Positions 18,906 through 28,838 of a stretch of DNA of 48,750 nucleotides are shown piece after piece (the first letter of the stretch is position 1; each line of letters opens with the position of its first letter). Origin of the DNA: Spirirestis rafaelensis WJT71-NPBG6 (GTDB lineage: Bacteria; Cyanobacteriota; Cyanobacteriia; Cyanobacteriales; Nostocaceae); the NCBI GenBank assembly GCA_019359015.1, contig JAHHID010000061.1, positions 1 through 48,750 of the forward strand, written 5' to 3'. The notes under the pieces are model-generated. The model had not been told where the DNA came from, searched no databases, and was given only the letters and a program-made list of their open reading frames with translations. A program made the translations under genes and the position numbers.

Positions 18906-21584
18906 CTAATCTCCCTGCTGATTTTTCTTTGCAGTTGTGGTAGACGACTTAGCCGTTGACTTGGCTTTAGTAGTGGTTGATTTACGTGTGGTTTTGGTTG
19001 TAGTTTTACTCGTTGTCTTGCGCGTGGATTTTGCCGAAGATGCTTTACTTGCTAACAACTCCAATGCTGTAGAAAGCGTCACATTTTCTACCGATTGACC
19101 TTCAGGGATACTCACGTTTGTTTTGGCGTGCTTGATGTAGGGTCCATAAGGACCATCGTAGATGTTGACTGGTTCGCCGTCTTCTGGGTGTGCGCCCAAT
19201 TCGCGTAAAGCAGCTTTAGATTTACTGTTGGTGCTGCTGCGTCCTTTTTTCGGTTCCGACAACAATTCCAAAGCACGTTCTAAAGAAATTGTTAAGACAT
19301 TATCGCTAGCTTTTAAAGAGCGATAATCTTTTCCTTCCTTACCTTGGTCATGAACAACGTAAGGACCAAAGCGTCCTAAACTTGTTTGAATTTTGCCACC
19401 TGTAACAGGATGAACTCCCAATGTCCGGGGTAGCGCCAAAAGACCAACAGCCATTTCCAGAGTGAGATTTTCTGGGCTTTGACCTTTGGGTAAAGAAGCT
19501 TGTTTGGGTTTGGGGTTTTCTTCCGTCTTGTCGCCTAACTGAACGTAAGGACCGTAAGCACCAATTTTTACATAAATCGGTTCACCAGTTTCTGGATGGC
19601 GACCTACTTGGTCGGGACCTTCAGTTTTTTGTCGCAGTAGGACTTCTACCTTTTTCGGGTCGAGGTCAGCGGGGGTGAGGTCTTTGGGAATTGAAGCAGT
19701 GACAACGCCGTTACCATTTTGGACTTCGATGTAAGGACCGTATTTACCAATGCGGACTTTGGCATCGAGATTTTCTAGTTCTACCGTCCTAGCTTTAGTA
19801 GCATCAATTTGGCTGTCTTGTTCTCTAACTAGAGTTTCTAAACCTTTATCACCCGAATAAAATTCCCGCAAGTAGGGTAGCCATTTAGCTTCGCCGGTAG
19901 CAATATCATCCAGGGTTTGCTCCATTTTCGAGGTAAAGCTGGGATCAACAATGTCGGGAAAGTGTTTTTCTAGAAGGTCGGTAACAGCGAAAGCGGTGAA
20001 AGTCGGGATCAGGGCGTTACTCACTAATTGGGCGTAACCCTTATCAAGGATGGTGCCGATAATGCTGGCGTAGGTACTGGGACGACCGATACCTTCACTT
20101 TCCAAGGTTTTCACCAAGGTAGCTTCAGTGTATCTAGCTGGTGGTTGAGTTTCGTGATCAACTGCCTCTAAATTCGTACAATTCGGATGATCCCCCACTT
20201 TCATCGGGGGTAAAATTACTTCTTGGTCTTCCAACGCCGCTTCTGGGTCGTCTGAACCTTCGACGTAAGCGCGTAAATAACCCGGAAAATCAATCCGCTT
20301 ACCAGAAGAACGAAAACCCGCATCCTCAACTTGCAACTGCACGGTAATTTGAGTTTGGCGAGAATCAGCCATTTGGCAAGCCACGGTGCGCTTCCAAATC
20401 AAGTCATACAGTGCGAGTTCTCGACCCCCTAAACCAGTTTCTTGCGGCGTGCGGAAGCTGCTACCCGCCGGACGTATCGCTTCGTGTGCTTCTTGTGCGC
20501 CTTTGGATTTGGTGGTGTATTGCCTTGGTTGGGGGCTGAGATATGATTTGCCGTAAAGCTTTTCGACACAATCACGCGCAGCTGAAATTGCTTGTTCTGA
20601 CAAATGCACCGAATCTGTACGCATATAGGTAATATACCCTTGCTCGTACAAATTCTGAGCAATTCGCATCGTATCTCGTGCGGAAAGGCGCAGTTTCCGG
20701 TTAGATTCTTGTTGCAGCGTCGAGGTGGTAAACGGTGGCGCGGGTTTGCGCGTTACCGGGCGTTCCTCAATGTCTGTGACTGTCCAGGGTTTACCTGTCA
20801 GGCGTTCCTTGAGGGCAAGAGCCTCTTGTTCTGAAAGCAGCACGACTTTGCGCCCAGCAATAATTTGACCTGTCGTTGAGTCAAAATCACTGCCAGTTGC
20901 TACTTTGGTTTTTTGCAGCGTCACTAACTGCGAGGTAAAAGCAGCTTTTTGATGCTGCAAGTAAGCCTTCAAATCCCAATATGTACCTTCACGGAAAGCG
21001 CGGCGTTGGCGTTCCCGCTTCACTAAAACCCGCACAGCTACTGACTGCACCCGTCCCGCAGATAATCCCCAAGCGATTTTTTTCCACAGTAGGGGTGACA
21101 GCGTATAGCCCACCAGCCGATCCAAAATTCGCCGCGTTTCTTGAGCGCGAACCAACTGCTCATCAATATTGCGGCAGTTTTTCAACGCTTTTTTAATTGC
21201 TTCTGAGGTAATTTCGTGAAATACCATCCGCTTGGTCGGAATTTTCGGCTTGAGTAGTTGGTATAAATGCCAACTAATGCTTTCACCTTCCCGGTCTTCG
21301 TCCGTTGCCAGAATCAGTTCAGTTACGCCTTTCATGGCTTCTTTGAGCTGAGTGACAATTTTCTTTTTGTCTTTGGGAACGATGTACAACGGTTCAAAGT
21401 CGGCATCTACATTTACCCCCAGTTGCGCCCATTTTTCCCCTTTGACAGTAGCGGGAATATCTGTAGCCGACTGGGGAAGGTCACGTACATGACCCATAGA
21501 CGCTTCCACTCGATAGTCCTTCGGCAGGTAATTGCGAATGGTACGAGCTTTGGTTGGAGATTCGACGATGACGAGAATTGACAT
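18906..21584 (-). CDS. topA: DNA topoisomerase I (type IA)
   Basis: Relaxes negative supercoils by a single-strand passage reaction. Seen: the Toprim domain at the start ([28 protein letters not shown]), the active-site Tyr320 in [10 protein letters not shown], and [14 protein letters not shown]. After residue 580 come several C-terminal repeats each with a GRFGPYV- or YGPYI-like core ([54 protein letters not shown]), the cyanobacterial pattern without zinc fingers. The last 50 residues are Lys/Ser/Thr-rich, a likely DNA-binding tail. At 892 aa it is of the expected length. Start ATG at 21584 with GAAATTTCC upstream, weak ribosome site. It reads towards the small-ORF/aroQ operon on the same strand. 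Confidence 0.97.
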   Translation of the reverse strand: MSILVIVESPTKARTIRNYLPKDYRVEASMGHVRDLPQSATDIPATVKGEKWAQLGVNVDADFEPLYIVPKDKKKIVTQLKEAMKGVTELILATDEDREGESISWHLYQLLKPKIPTKRMVFHEITSEAIKKALKNCRNIDEQLVRAQETRRILDRLVGYTLSPLLWKKIAWGLSAGRVQSVAVRVLVKRERQRRAFREGTYWDLKAYLQHQKAAFTSQLVTLQKTKVATGSDFDSTTGQIIAGRKVVLLSEQEALALKERLTGKPWTVTDIEERPVTRKPAPPFTTSTLQQESNRKLRLSARDTMRIAQNLYEQGYITYMRTDSVHLSEQAISAARDCVEKLYGKSYLSPQPRQYTTKSKGAQEAHEAIRPAGSSFRTPQETGLGGRELALYDLIWKRTVACQMADSRQTQITVQLQVEDAGFRSSGKRIDFPGYLRAYVEGSDDPEAALEDQEVILPPMKVGDHPNCTNLEAVDHETQPPARYTEATLVKTLESEGIGRPSTYASIIGTILDKGYAQLVSNALIPTFTAFAVTDLLEKHFPDIVDPSFTSKMEQTLDDIATGEAKWLPYLREFYSGDKGLETLVREQDSQIDATKARTVELENLDAKVRIGKYGPYIEVQNGNGVVTASIPKDLTPADLDPKKVEVLLRQKTEGPDQVGRHPETGEPIYVKIGAYGPYVQLGDKTEENPKPKQASLPKGQSPENLTLEMAVGLLALPRTLGVHPVTGGKIQTSLGRFGPYVVHDQGKEGKDYRSLKASDNVLTISLERALELLSEPKKGRSSTNSKSKAALRELGAHPEDGEPVNIYDGPYGPYIKHAKTNVSIPEGQSVENVTLSTALELLASKASSAKSTRKTTSKTTTKTTRKSTTTKAKSTAKSSTTTAKKNQQGD

Positions 21585-22009
21585 GGAAATTTCAAAAAAA
21601 GAATAGCTGCAAAGCTAGACAGTCAAATTAACATTATTTGGGCGGAAGGATGTAATTTCATCCTCACACAAACTGTCCGTTCGAGATAAAATCCCTGTAA
21701 ATTAGCTCTTTAGAGCGTAACCCTTCCCGTAGGATAGTCCTTCCTTGAGGATAGGCGCTTGGAAAGCAGAAGTGTAAATTTAGTGTTATCTCAATCATTA
21801 ACTTATATCTTGCATAATTGGCGACTACAGTTTTGACTCATGAGAGGGGGGACTCCTTGGAGACAAGCAGGAGATGTAGGGGCAGGCTTTCCCCCTTGTC
21901 TTTTTTGCCCAATGCCCGATGCCCACTCCTCAGAGATTGTGCCAAAATTAAAGCAAATTTGAGAGCAACAGCAAAGTGGGATTTTACCTAGATTTATAGA
22001 GGGAAATCT
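21585..22009. other. Intergenic region upstream of topA
   Basis: Between the divergent topA and the gene remnant at 22010. Contains the topA promoter by position, a CCTTCCCGTAGGATAGTCCT-type repeat near 21721-21745 and degenerate GCCCAATGCCCGATGCCC units near 21905-21925. No gene seen. Confidence 0.45.
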
Positions 22010-22203
22010 ATGCAACCGATTCGACAAGATGATGTTATTCTACTACCTGTGCCGGAATTAGATTGTATGCGATCGCATTCTTCACCTTGGCTGAGTTACA
22101 AGCGATAGAATTAGATGCGTGGGCTGAATACACTTTATTACAAATTAATGAGGATCTTGACGAAGAGCCTATTCATCTATTATTAAAAATGATCCTTTTT
22201 TAA
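22010..22203 (+). pseudogene. Frameshifted small gene remnant
   Basis: An ATG at 22010 with AGAGGGA upstream opens MQPIRQDDVILLPVPELDCM and stops at 22108. A second frame running through the same region reads AIAFFTLAELQAIELDAWAE and on to a TAA at 22201. Both halves look like coding sequence, and the switch falls at or near the GCGATCGC octamer at 22069-22076. This suggests one small gene broken by a frameshift. I do not recognise the product. Confidence 0.4.
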
Positions 22204-22393
22204 CTTGGAATTCAAAAAGGCAGAAAATTAGTTTTGAATTAATTCAGGATACAAGCCCATATTTTATAATATGGAAAAATAGTGAAGCGTTCGCGAACAG
22301 CGTCTTGTAAAGAAGCATCGATATTTCAAGCCCCAGCGTGACGATATCAGGTATTAATTTTTAATTTTGCGGAAAGTTTGAGCGGACTAAACC

Positions 22394-22579
22394 TTGGCTC
22401 AAAGCTTACCAAAACAAATTTTTAATTGGAGCGTTGCAAGAGCGTTTGTGAATGACAAGCGACTTACTTGTCCTAGGACGGGATTTATTCATGCTCTGGG
22501 TGTTCCACCTGATACAGAATCAGCGCGTGAAGCGATTTTGCGGGTCAATTTGGGAATCGAATCAGAGGAATTTCAGTAG
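22394..22579 (+). pseudogene. Fragment of an unknown protein
   Basis: A 61-residue frame from a TTG directly after an in-frame stop. The end (HALGVPPDTESAREAILRVN) resembles the last part of a longer protein, loosely like the VPP...AREA endings of DUF6745-type proteins. With no start region and decayed sequence upstream it is most likely a remnant. Low certainty. Confidence 0.25.
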
Positions 22580-22811
22580 CAAACTTAATTTTCAGCGAGT
22601 GAGAAATATAAAAAAAATATAAATTTAGTTACTTGTAATACATTTTCCTAAAAGTTAAGATAAATGGGCAGATATACTCTTTGTTATAAAGAACTTATGT
22701 TAGGATAAAATCGAAAAAAGTGAGTTCGGCGATACGGATCTTGTTTTTAGTAATAATTGCAGGCGCGTCTCCGAATGAACATATCTGCATCAATGGATTT
22801 TGGAGAATTTC

Positions 22812-23120
22812 ATGTCAATTTACGTAGGGAACCTGTCCTACAGCGTCACAGAAGACGACCTTAGTAAGGTATTTGCAGAGTACGGCACCGTTAGCCGGGT
22901 TCAATTACCCACAGATAGAGAAACAGGTCGCGCACGCGGCTTTGGTTTCGTAGAAATGGAATCATCAGCCGCAGAAGATGCTGCGATCGCAGCTCTGGAT
23001 GGTGCAGAATGGATGGGGCGCGCAATGAAAGTTAACAAAGCAAGACCACGCGAGGAGAAAAGTACTCGCTCAGGCGGTGGCGGTGGCAATTGGGGGGACA
23101 GAAGCAATAGACGCTATTAA
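22812..23120 (+). CDS. RRM-type RNA-binding protein
   Basis: A single RNA recognition motif fills residues 1-80: RNP2 is IYVGNL (3-8) and RNP1 is RGFGFVEM. The C-terminus is a short basic and Gly-rich tail (SGGGGGNWGDRSNRRY). This is the cyanobacterial Rbp family, whose members bind single-stranded RNA and are often cold-induced or help target mRNAs to thylakoids. The ATG at 22812 is chosen over the upstream TTG at 22800 because the domain begins there and GGAG lies 6 bases before it. The transcript probably has a long AT-rich leader (from about 22600) and ends at the hairpin at 23203. Confidence 0.95.
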   Translation: MSIYVGNLSYSVTEDDLSKVFAEYGTVSRVQLPTDRETGRARGFGFVEMESSAAEDAAIAALDGAEWMGRAMKVNKARPREEKSTRSGGGGGNWGDRSNRRY

Positions 23121-23160
23121 CTCTTCAAGTCATTTCTAGCAAACGTAACAAATATTGCGT

Positions 23161-23178
23161 AAAGCATTTCGATGCTTT
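23161..23178 (+). terminator. Small hairpin after the RNA-binding protein gene
   Basis: AAGCAT-TTCG-ATGCTT with a TTGT tail, the TTCG being a stable tetraloop. It is about 40 bases after the stop codon and may be the first of two tandem terminators. Confidence 0.5.
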
Positions 23179-23202
23179 TGTCAAGCCTAATTTAGTCTAA
23201 AA

Positions 23203-23249
23203 CAAGCAGTTCAGTAGATAGCTGAACTGCTTATTGTTATTTTTATTTT
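23203..23249 (+). terminator. Rho-independent terminator of the RNA-binding protein gene
   Basis: AAGCAGTTCAG and CTGAACTGCTT form a perfect 11-bp stem with a 7-base loop (23203-23231), followed by ATTGTTATTTTTATTTTTG. Confidence 0.85.
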
Positions 23250-23404
23250 TGAATTGCTAAAGACAAATTTCAACATAATTTAATTAGAGAGCGGAATAGT
23301 GCGTCTGATGACAAGCTGCTATTGTTTATGCAACTTAACGCGCGAAAATTGCTAGAGTGAACAGAGTTAGCCTGAATGTCTAATCGCCAAAACCTATACA
23401 TATC

Positions 23405-24967
23405 ATGGATTTTGCTAATCTTACATCCCAGTTAAATGCTGGAACAATTCTGCCAGAGGGGATTGTGATTATCACCCTTATGACGGTTTTGATTGTTGAC
23501 TTGATTTTGGGGCGTACATCCGCACGCTGGATTGGATATCTGGCGATCGCAGGTTTATTTAGCTCCATCGTCGCCCTATATTTTCAATGGGACAATGTTA
23601 ATCCCATCTCATTTAGCGGTGGCTTTAACGGCGACGACCTCAGCATCGTCTTTCGCGGTATCATCGCTTTGTCTGCGATCTCTACCATTCTGATGTCTAT
23701 TCGCTACGTTGAGCAGAGTGGCACCCCTTTAGCAGAATTCATCGCTATTTTGCTCACAGCTACTCTGGGAGGGATGTTTCTCTCTGGGGCGAATGAGTTG
23801 GTGATGACTTTCATCTCCTTAGAAACCCTGAGTATCTCCTCTTATTTACTCACAGGTTATACCAAGCGTGACCCTCGCTCTAATGAAGCGGCGCTAAAAT
23901 ACCTGTTGATTGGAGCCTCAAGTACAGCAGTATTTTTGTATGGCGTTTCGCTACTGTATGGGTTATCCGGTGGACAAACAGAATTTAGTGCGATCGCGTC
24001 GGGTATTTTCACAGCAAACCTTGGTCAGTCTTTAGGTTTGGTAATTTCCCTCGTTTTCGTAATCGCAGGTATTGGCTTCAAAATCTCCGCTGCACCCTTC
24101 CACCAGTGGACACCAGACGTTTACGAAGGTGCCCCCACACCTGTGATTGCCTTTTTATCTGTCGGTTCCAAAGCCGCCGGATTTGCCTTAGCCATCCGCT
24201 TGTTAACAACAGTCTTCCCCCTAGCAGTGGACGAGTGGAGATTGGTCTTCACCGCCCTCGCGGTTCTGAGTATGGTGTTGGGTAACGTAGTCGCCCTCGC
24301 CCAAACCAGCATGAAACGGATGCTAGCTTATTCATCTATTGCCCAAGCTGGGTTTGTGATGATTGGCTTGATTTCTGGCACTCAAGCGGGATACTCCAGT
24401 ATGATTTTTTACATGCTGGTTTACCTGTTCATGAACTTGTGCGGCTTTACTTGCGTGATTCTCTTTTCGCTGCGGACGGGAACCGACCAGATCGCCGAAT
24501 ACTCAGGTTTGTATCAAAAAGATGCACTGCTAACTCTGGGATTAAGTATTTCCTTACTTTCCTTGGGTGGTATTCCGCCACTGGCTGGATTCTTTGGCAA
24601 AATTTACATCTTCTGGGCTGGTTGGCAAGCTGGTCTTTACTGGCTAGTGTTGCTAGGCTTAGTTACCACCGTTGTTTCCATCTACTACTACATTCGCGTA
24701 GTCAAAATGATGGTAGTCAAAGAACCTCAAGAAATGTCCGACGCTGTGAAAAATTATCCGGAAGTGCGTTGGAATTTGCCTGGATTTAGACCTTTGCAAG
24801 TGGGTTTGATAGTAACTTTAATCGCCACTTCTATCGCGGGTATTTTGTCAAATCCCTTGTTTACCTTGGCAAACAATTCTGTTGCTAATACTCCGTTTTT
24901 GCAACCAGGAATGGTTGTTAAAGCTGAGGTAAGTGCTGTTAATCCTCAGCAGCCAGAAAAGTTGTAA
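23405..24967 (+). CDS. ndhB: NAD(P)H-quinone oxidoreductase subunit 2 (NdhB)
   Basis: Proton-pumping membrane subunit of the thylakoid NDH-1 complex, in respiration, cyclic electron flow and CO2 uptake. About 13-14 hydrophobic helices cover the whole length. Seen: [39 protein letters not shown], the proton-channel segment [20 protein letters not shown], and [20 protein letters not shown]. At 520 aa it has the normal length. ATG start. An 8-fold heptamer repeat and its inverted partner follow the stop. Confidence 0.97.
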   Translation: MDFANLTSQLNAGTILPEGIVIITLMTVLIVDLILGRTSARWIGYLAIAGLFSSIVALYFQWDNVNPISFSGGFNGDDLSIVFRGIIALSAISTILMSIRYVEQSGTPLAEFIAILLTATLGGMFLSGANELVMTFISLETLSISSYLLTGYTKRDPRSNEAALKYLLIGASSTAVFLYGVSLLYGLSGGQTEFSAIASGIFTANLGQSLGLVISLVFVIAGIGFKISAAPFHQWTPDVYEGAPTPVIAFLSVGSKAAGFALAIRLLTTVFPLAVDEWRLVFTALAVLSMVLGNVVALAQTSMKRMLAYSSIAQAGFVMIGLISGTQAGYSSMIFYMLVYLFMNLCGFTCVILFSLRTGTDQIAEYSGLYQKDALLTLGLSISLLSLGGIPPLAGFFGKIYIFWAGWQAGLYWLVLLGLVTTVVSIYYYIRVVKMMVVKEPQEMSDAVKNYPEVRWNLPGFRPLQVGLIVTLIATSIAGILSNPLFTLANNSVANTPFLQPGMVVKAEVSAVNPQQPEKL

Positions 24968-24970
24968 ATT

Positions 24971-25075
24971 GAGTTAGGAGTTAGGAGTTAGGAGTTAGGA
25001 GTTAGGAGTTAGGAGTTAGGAGTTAGGAGTGATGAATTAATAACTCATCGCTCCTCACTTTTAACTCCTAACTTT
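24971..25075. repeat. GAGTTAG heptamer array with inverted partner
   Basis: Eight perfect tandem copies of GAGTTAG plus GAGT (24971-25030), then GATGA and, after a short loop, TCATCGCTCCTCACT and TTAACTCCTAACTTTTTG. The inverted arm lets it fold into a hairpin ending in a T-run, so it may also terminate ndhB. This is the short tandem repeat type of heterocystous cyanobacteria. Confidence 0.9.
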
Positions 25076-25241
25076 TTGTAATTCTCATTTTTTTTCTTGC
25101 ATGGGAATTGTAATTGCTCACCAGTGAAAAACACGCTTTTATGCCAGTGTTGCGTCAAAAGGGTTTTGTTTTTACAAGACCACCAATGGTATCAAAAGCT
25201 GAAAGCCTTAGCGAAGTAGCTTTTCAGAGGATAAAAGAAGG

Positions 25242-25808
25242 CTATTTGATTTTCTGTTTAATAAAAGTCACAACTTGAGTTAACTGTTTCTTTAAACTAT
25301 CAATTTCTGCTTGCATCTTGACAAGTTTGTCATTTAATGCAGCAACTTCGAGATTAGGAGCGATCGCACTAGAATTTCCACCTCCATTTTTCGCCGCAAC
25401 GGCTGCTACAGAAGCAGCTTCTGGGCGCGGCTGTTTAGCTTTTGTCATCGCCAACTTAATTGAGGCAATTAGTTGCTTTTGGTCAAAAGGCTTTCCGAGA
25501 AACTCAAAATATTCAAAGGGTTCGGGGATTTTCTCCGTCACCTCTTCTTTTCGACCAGACATGAGAACTAAAGGAATCTTTCTTAATTCTGGTTGAGCTT
25601 GAATCTGCTGGAAAACGTCCCAGCCACTCATTTTCGGCAAAAGGAAATCTAACATAATCAGGCTGAGTTTTTCCTGACGAATGAAATTTAATCCTTCTAA
25701 GCCGTCTTTTGCTTCCAGTACCTCGAAATTGCCCGGAGGCAACATTTCCCGTACTTTCACCCTGACAACTGTAGTGTCATCGATAACTAGAATCTTGTTA
25801 CTTGCCAC
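25242..25808 (-). CDS. Single-domain response regulator with C-terminal coiled coil
   Basis: Residues 4-123 are a CheY-like receiver: Asp10/Asp11 (VIDD), the phospho-acceptor Asp54 (IMLDFLLP), the Ser in LVLMSGR and the Lys in LGKPF are all present. Then an Ala/Pro/Gly linker (125-153) and a helix with heptads (VAALNDKLVKMQAEIDSLKK) likely to dimerise. There is no DNA-binding or enzyme domain, so output is by protein contact. No kinase lies beside it; the nearest is the hybrid kinase at 28.8 kb. ATG start. Confidence 0.92.
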   Translation of the reverse strand: MASNKILVIDDTTVVRVKVREMLPPGNFEVLEAKDGLEGLNFIRQEKLSLIMLDFLLPKMSGWDVFQQIQAQPELRKIPLVLMSGRKEEVTEKIPEPFEYFEFLGKPFDQKQLIASIKLAMTKAKQPRPEAASVAAVAAKNGGGNSSAIAPNLEVAALNDKLVKMQAEIDSLKKQLTQVVTFIKQKIK

Positions 25809-26111
25809 GACTGATTACTCTAACAGAAACTTTAGATTGAGATGGGGGTTTGCCAATTAAGGTTGAGAATCTTCCCACTATATATGACATTCATATTGAT
25901 TGGGGAATAGTAATTTCCGGGAGAAGTGACAACAATTTAGGTATTTCACTGAGCGTATACTGATGTTCTGTGAGATTTGTGTAAATGTGATATTAAAATC
26001 ACAGGGTATTGGGCATCGTCTAAGTGGGTTATTTCTCATGAGTCCCTTTTCAAATTCCCCAAATCTAGATTTTTTCGTCATCTTGCGTAAATCATATAAC
26101 TGAAATTATTT
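25809..26111. other. Divergent intergenic region between response regulator and lipA
   Basis: About 300 bases holding both promoters by position; no clear boxes. A single GGGTATTGGGCATCG-like unit near 26006 is a repeat remnant. Confidence 0.45.
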
Positions 26112-27017
26112 ATGACCTCTTCAGAAGCAGCCCAACTCAAATCAGAAATTACGGCAATGCCAACGTGGTTACGTCGTCCTATTGGCAAAGCTAGTGAACT
26201 CTCGACGGTACAACGGATTATTAAGCAGCGCCAAATTCACACGATTTGTGAAGAAGGACGTTGCCCCAATCGCGGTGAATGCTATGCCCAAAAAACAGCA
26301 ACTTTTTTACTCATGGGTCCAACATGCACCCGGTCTTGCGCTTTTTGTCAAGTAGATAAAGGTCATGCACCGATGCCTGTGGACTCTGAGGAACCGCAAA
26401 AAATAGCAGAATCGGTACAGCTTTTGGGATTACGTTATGTAGTATTGACTTCTGTCGCCCGTGATGATTTGCCAGATCAAGGAGCGGGGCATTTTGTGAA
26501 GACGATGGAAACTATCCGCACTTTGAATCCAGAAGCTCAAATCGAAGTGCTGACACCTGATTTTTGGGGTGGTGCGCTTTCGGGTGAAGAAGGTCAACGC
26601 CAGCGGATAGAGATGATTGCCCTCGCGCAGCCTGCTTGTTACAACCACAATATTGAGACGGTGCGACGCTTGCAAGGTCCAGTGCGCCGAGGTGCGAAGT
26701 ACGATCGCTCTTTGCGGGTGCTTTCTCTAGTCAAAGAGATTCAGCCGACAATTTTTACCAAATCAGGTTTGATGCTGGGACACGGTGAAACCATTGATGA
26801 AGTCATCGAAACAATGGCGGATCTGAGGAATGCAGGATGCGATCGCCTGACTATCGGTCAGTATATGCGTCCTTCTTTAGAACATCTGCCAGTACAAAAA
26901 TACTGGACACCGAAAGAATTTGAAGAGCTTGGGATAATAGCACAAGAAATGGGATTTAACCACGTTCGTTCTGCTCCTTTAGTTCGCAGTTCCTACCACG
27001 CCGGCGAAAGCCCTTGA
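26112..27017 (+). CDS. lipA: Lipoyl synthase
   Basis: A radical-SAM enzyme that inserts two sulfurs into protein-bound octanoyl groups to make lipoyl cofactor for pyruvate dehydrogenase and related complexes. Both iron-sulfur motifs are intact: auxiliary cluster Cys46, Cys51, Cys57 ([12 protein letters not shown]) and radical-SAM Cys72, Cys76, Cys79 (CTRSCAFC). The C-terminal RSSYHAGE supplies the conserved Ser ligand. About 301 aa, normal. ATG start; divergent from the response regulator and followed by a tandem repeat and psaX. Confidence 0.97.
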   Translation: MTSSEAAQLKSEITAMPTWLRRPIGKASELSTVQRIIKQRQIHTICEEGRCPNRGECYAQKTATFLLMGPTCTRSCAFCQVDKGHAPMPVDSEEPQKIAESVQLLGLRYVVLTSVARDDLPDQGAGHFVKTMETIRTLNPEAQIEVLTPDFWGGALSGEEGQRQRIEMIALAQPACYNHNIETVRRLQGPVRRGAKYDRSLRVLSLVKEIQPTIFTKSGLMLGHGETIDEVIETMADLRNAGCDRLTIGQYMRPSLEHLPVQKYWTPKEFEELGIIAQEMGFNHVRSAPLVRSSYHAGESP

Positions 27018-27052
27018 TAAAGTACCAGAGGCGTGTAAAAACCCCGCCCCAT

Positions 27053-27073
27053 GCCCAATGCCCAATGCCCAAT
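27053..27073. repeat. GCCCAAT heptamer triplet
   Basis: Three tandem GCCCAAT-type units just after lipA, of the same repeat class as at 9788, 28376 and elsewhere. Confidence 0.6.
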
Positions 27074-27211
27074 CTTTAGATAACTATGATACATTTTGTT
27101 GACTGGTGCTGTTTTAGGGTACAAAATCCACAAAAATATTTTTGATGAGTGTCGCTAAATATGACGACTCTTTGTTATTTGTTAAGAAGAGTGTAATTAG
27201 GAGAGGAAATT

Positions 27212-27376
27212 ATGACGGCTCAAGCCAAGAAAACACCTGCTAACGCAAAAGTTGGCGCAGAAGTTGCTCAAACGGGCGCTAAAGCTCCATTTCCTTATCG
27301 CACCGCAATCAGTTTATTTCTCCTAGCTGGTAATTTCCTGGTAGCAGGGATTTACTTCCATTTGATTAACCCTTAG
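27212..27376 (+). CDS. psaX: Photosystem I subunit PsaX
   Basis: A 54-residue protein with one membrane helix. The C-terminal half, PFPYRTAISLFLLAGNFLVA then GIYFHLINP, fits PsaX: the YRT/FRT start of the helix, the NFLVA core and a YFH end. PsaX is a peripheral single-helix subunit of cyanobacterial photosystem I that contacts a chlorophyll. The first 24 residues are an Ala/Lys-rich extension longer than in the best known PsaX proteins. AGGAGAGG lies a few bases before the ATG. A possible alternative is another small single-helix photosystem protein. Confidence 0.8.
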   Translation: MTAQAKKTPANAKVGAEVAQTGAKAPFPYRTAISLFLLAGNFLVAGIYFHLINP

Positions 27377-27394
27377 TTCCTAGGCTCCAGTTAA

Positions 27395-27485
27395 GAGTCC
27401 GTAGTCAAAAGTGAAAAAGTCCAGAGTCCAAAAGTTCAAATTTTGACTTTTAACCTTTGACCCTTGACTTGTGACTCTTAATTGG
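27395..27485. repeat. Inverted intergenic repeat after psaX
   Basis: AAGAGTCCGTAGTCAAAAGT... and, after about 40 bases, ACTTTTAACC...CTTGACTTGTGACTCTT form a long imperfect inverted repeat built from AGTC/GACT-type units. It lies between the convergent psaX and ABC permease genes and could end both transcripts. Confidence 0.6.
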
Positions 27486-27497
27486 GTTTGGTGTTGC

Positions 27498-28370
27498 TCA
27501 AATCGTACCTTTGAATAAACCTTTGGGACGAATTAGCAGCACCAAAATCATAATGAACAGCGCTACACCTTGTTTATACTGAGAACCCAGTCCAGGGATG
27601 ATGGTGCTGACTTCCTGAACGATACCGATAATAAAAGCCGCTGCGATCGCTCCATAAGGATTGCCAATTCCCCCTAAAATCACTGAGGCAAACATAGGTA
27701 AAATCAAAAACCATCCCATGTTCGGGCGCACAGCTGTAATTAACCCGTACATACTGCCTCCCAAGGATGTGAGCGTCCCCGCAATTATCCAAGTCCAGAG
27801 AATTACAGAGTCAACGTTGATACCAGAAACTCTCGCCAAATCCAGATCGTCAGCAACGGCTCGCATAGCTTTACCAATTTTGGTATTTTGCAAAAGATAA
27901 TGCAGCGCCAAAATTGCCAACATCGCTAAGAACAAAACCAGCAATTGATTTTGCGGCACCTTTAAACCCCCAATGTCTAAAGCAGGGGTAATCGGCAAAT
28001 TGTAATTTTGGTTACTACCGCCCCAAATTAAAATAATGGCATTGCGAAGAAATAATGCCAGTCCGATGGACATAATAATCAGAGTAGTAGAAGTAGCACG
28101 GATAGAGCGCATCCTTGACCACAGCAGCTTTTCCGACAACACCATTACCGCTACTGTTCCCACCCCTGCGAGTATCATCGACAGCCAAATATTTATTCCA
28201 AGAGTATTTAAGAGCCATGTAAAATAAGCTCCCAATGTGAGAAAATCACCGTGAGCAAAGTTAGATAACCGTAAAATCCCATAGGTTAAAGTAAGTCCAA
28301 CCGCTGCGAGAGCAATAATGCTCCCCACCGCAATTCCGTTAACAATTAATTGAGCTAGTTGTGCATTCAT
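27498..28370 (-). CDS. ABC transporter permease, LivH type (branched-chain/neutral amino acids)
   Basis: Inner-membrane subunit of a high-affinity amino acid importer. About eight hydrophobic helices; the family signature is at the start (GIAVGSIIALAAVGLTLTYG, LSNFAHGDFLTLGAY) and near the end (EAA-like region around GGSMYGLITAVRPNMGWFLI). The ATG at 28370 gives a normal N-terminus; the frame is open further to 28424 but those 18 residues are translated from tandem repeats. No binding protein, ATPase or second permease is beside it, as in cyanobacteria where the N-I type (NatABCDE-like) genes are scattered; it may be the NatD subunit, but this cannot be settled here. Confidence 0.9.
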   Translation of the reverse strand: MNAQLAQLIVNGIAVGSIIALAAVGLTLTYGILRLSNFAHGDFLTLGAYFTWLLNTLGINIWLSMILAGVGTVAVMVLSEKLLWSRMRSIRATSTTLIIMSIGLALFLRNAIILIWGGSNQNYNLPITPALDIGGLKVPQNQLLVLFLAMLAILALHYLLQNTKIGKAMRAVADDLDLARVSGINVDSVILWTWIIAGTLTSLGGSMYGLITAVRPNMGWFLILPMFASVILGGIGNPYGAIAAAFIIGIVQEVSTIIPGLGSQYKQGVALFIMILVLLIRPKGLFKGTI

Positions 28371-28838
28371 AGTGATGGGGAAAGAGAAAAGGGGAATGGG
28401 CAATGGGCAATGGGCATTGGGCAATGGGCATTGGGAATTAAAGATGCTCGATTTTTGATGCCCGTTCTAATTAGGATTCTTTCTATGCCCCATTCCCCAT
28501 GCCCAATGCCCTATGCCCCAGTCTGTAATTACCTTAGTAAAAAAAATACCATTTTATCGATTTATGTGTTAAAACCACATGAGTGACTTGTGTAGATGGC
28601 TGTTAGGAGGATAAGTGCTTGTCGTATCTGTCCCCAGCATTGTATCGATTGACCAAAGCCAGTTTGTTTTGATGAGCATATTTTTTAGTGTGTTTTCTAC
28701 TTATGTCATTTATGCATACCGTTACACTAGACACTACGAGTTATGAGTTATAAATAAAAAAGATTTCTACGCCAGTATACATAAAACCTTATTCGCGCCT
28801 TGATTGAAACTAATATTTGTTCAGCGGTCTAGTTGACC
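28371..28838. other. Divergent intergenic region with an interspersed repeat
   Basis: Between the ABC permease and the hybrid kinase. The left part (28376-28520) is a repeat described separately; the rest holds the kinase promoter by position, with no clear box. No gene seen. Confidence 0.5.
28376..28520 (-). repeat. Interspersed repeat, copy B (partner at 7773-7880)
   Basis: Tandem GGGCAAT/GGGCATT units at the left, a core whose reverse complement matches copy A (TTAGAACGGGCATCA and flanks), and ATGCCCAATGCCCTATGCCC at the right. The outer heptamer arrays are complementary, so the whole can fold into a long hairpin. Confidence 0.75.

Noticed and set aside
24971-25030. Heptamer array considered as a CRISPR
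   Set aside because: The units are directly adjacent with no spacers, and no cas gene is present.
25878-26081. Minus-strand 67-codon frame between the response regulator and lipA
   Set aside because: No ribosome site, repeat remnant inside, and it covers the region needed for the lipA promoter.
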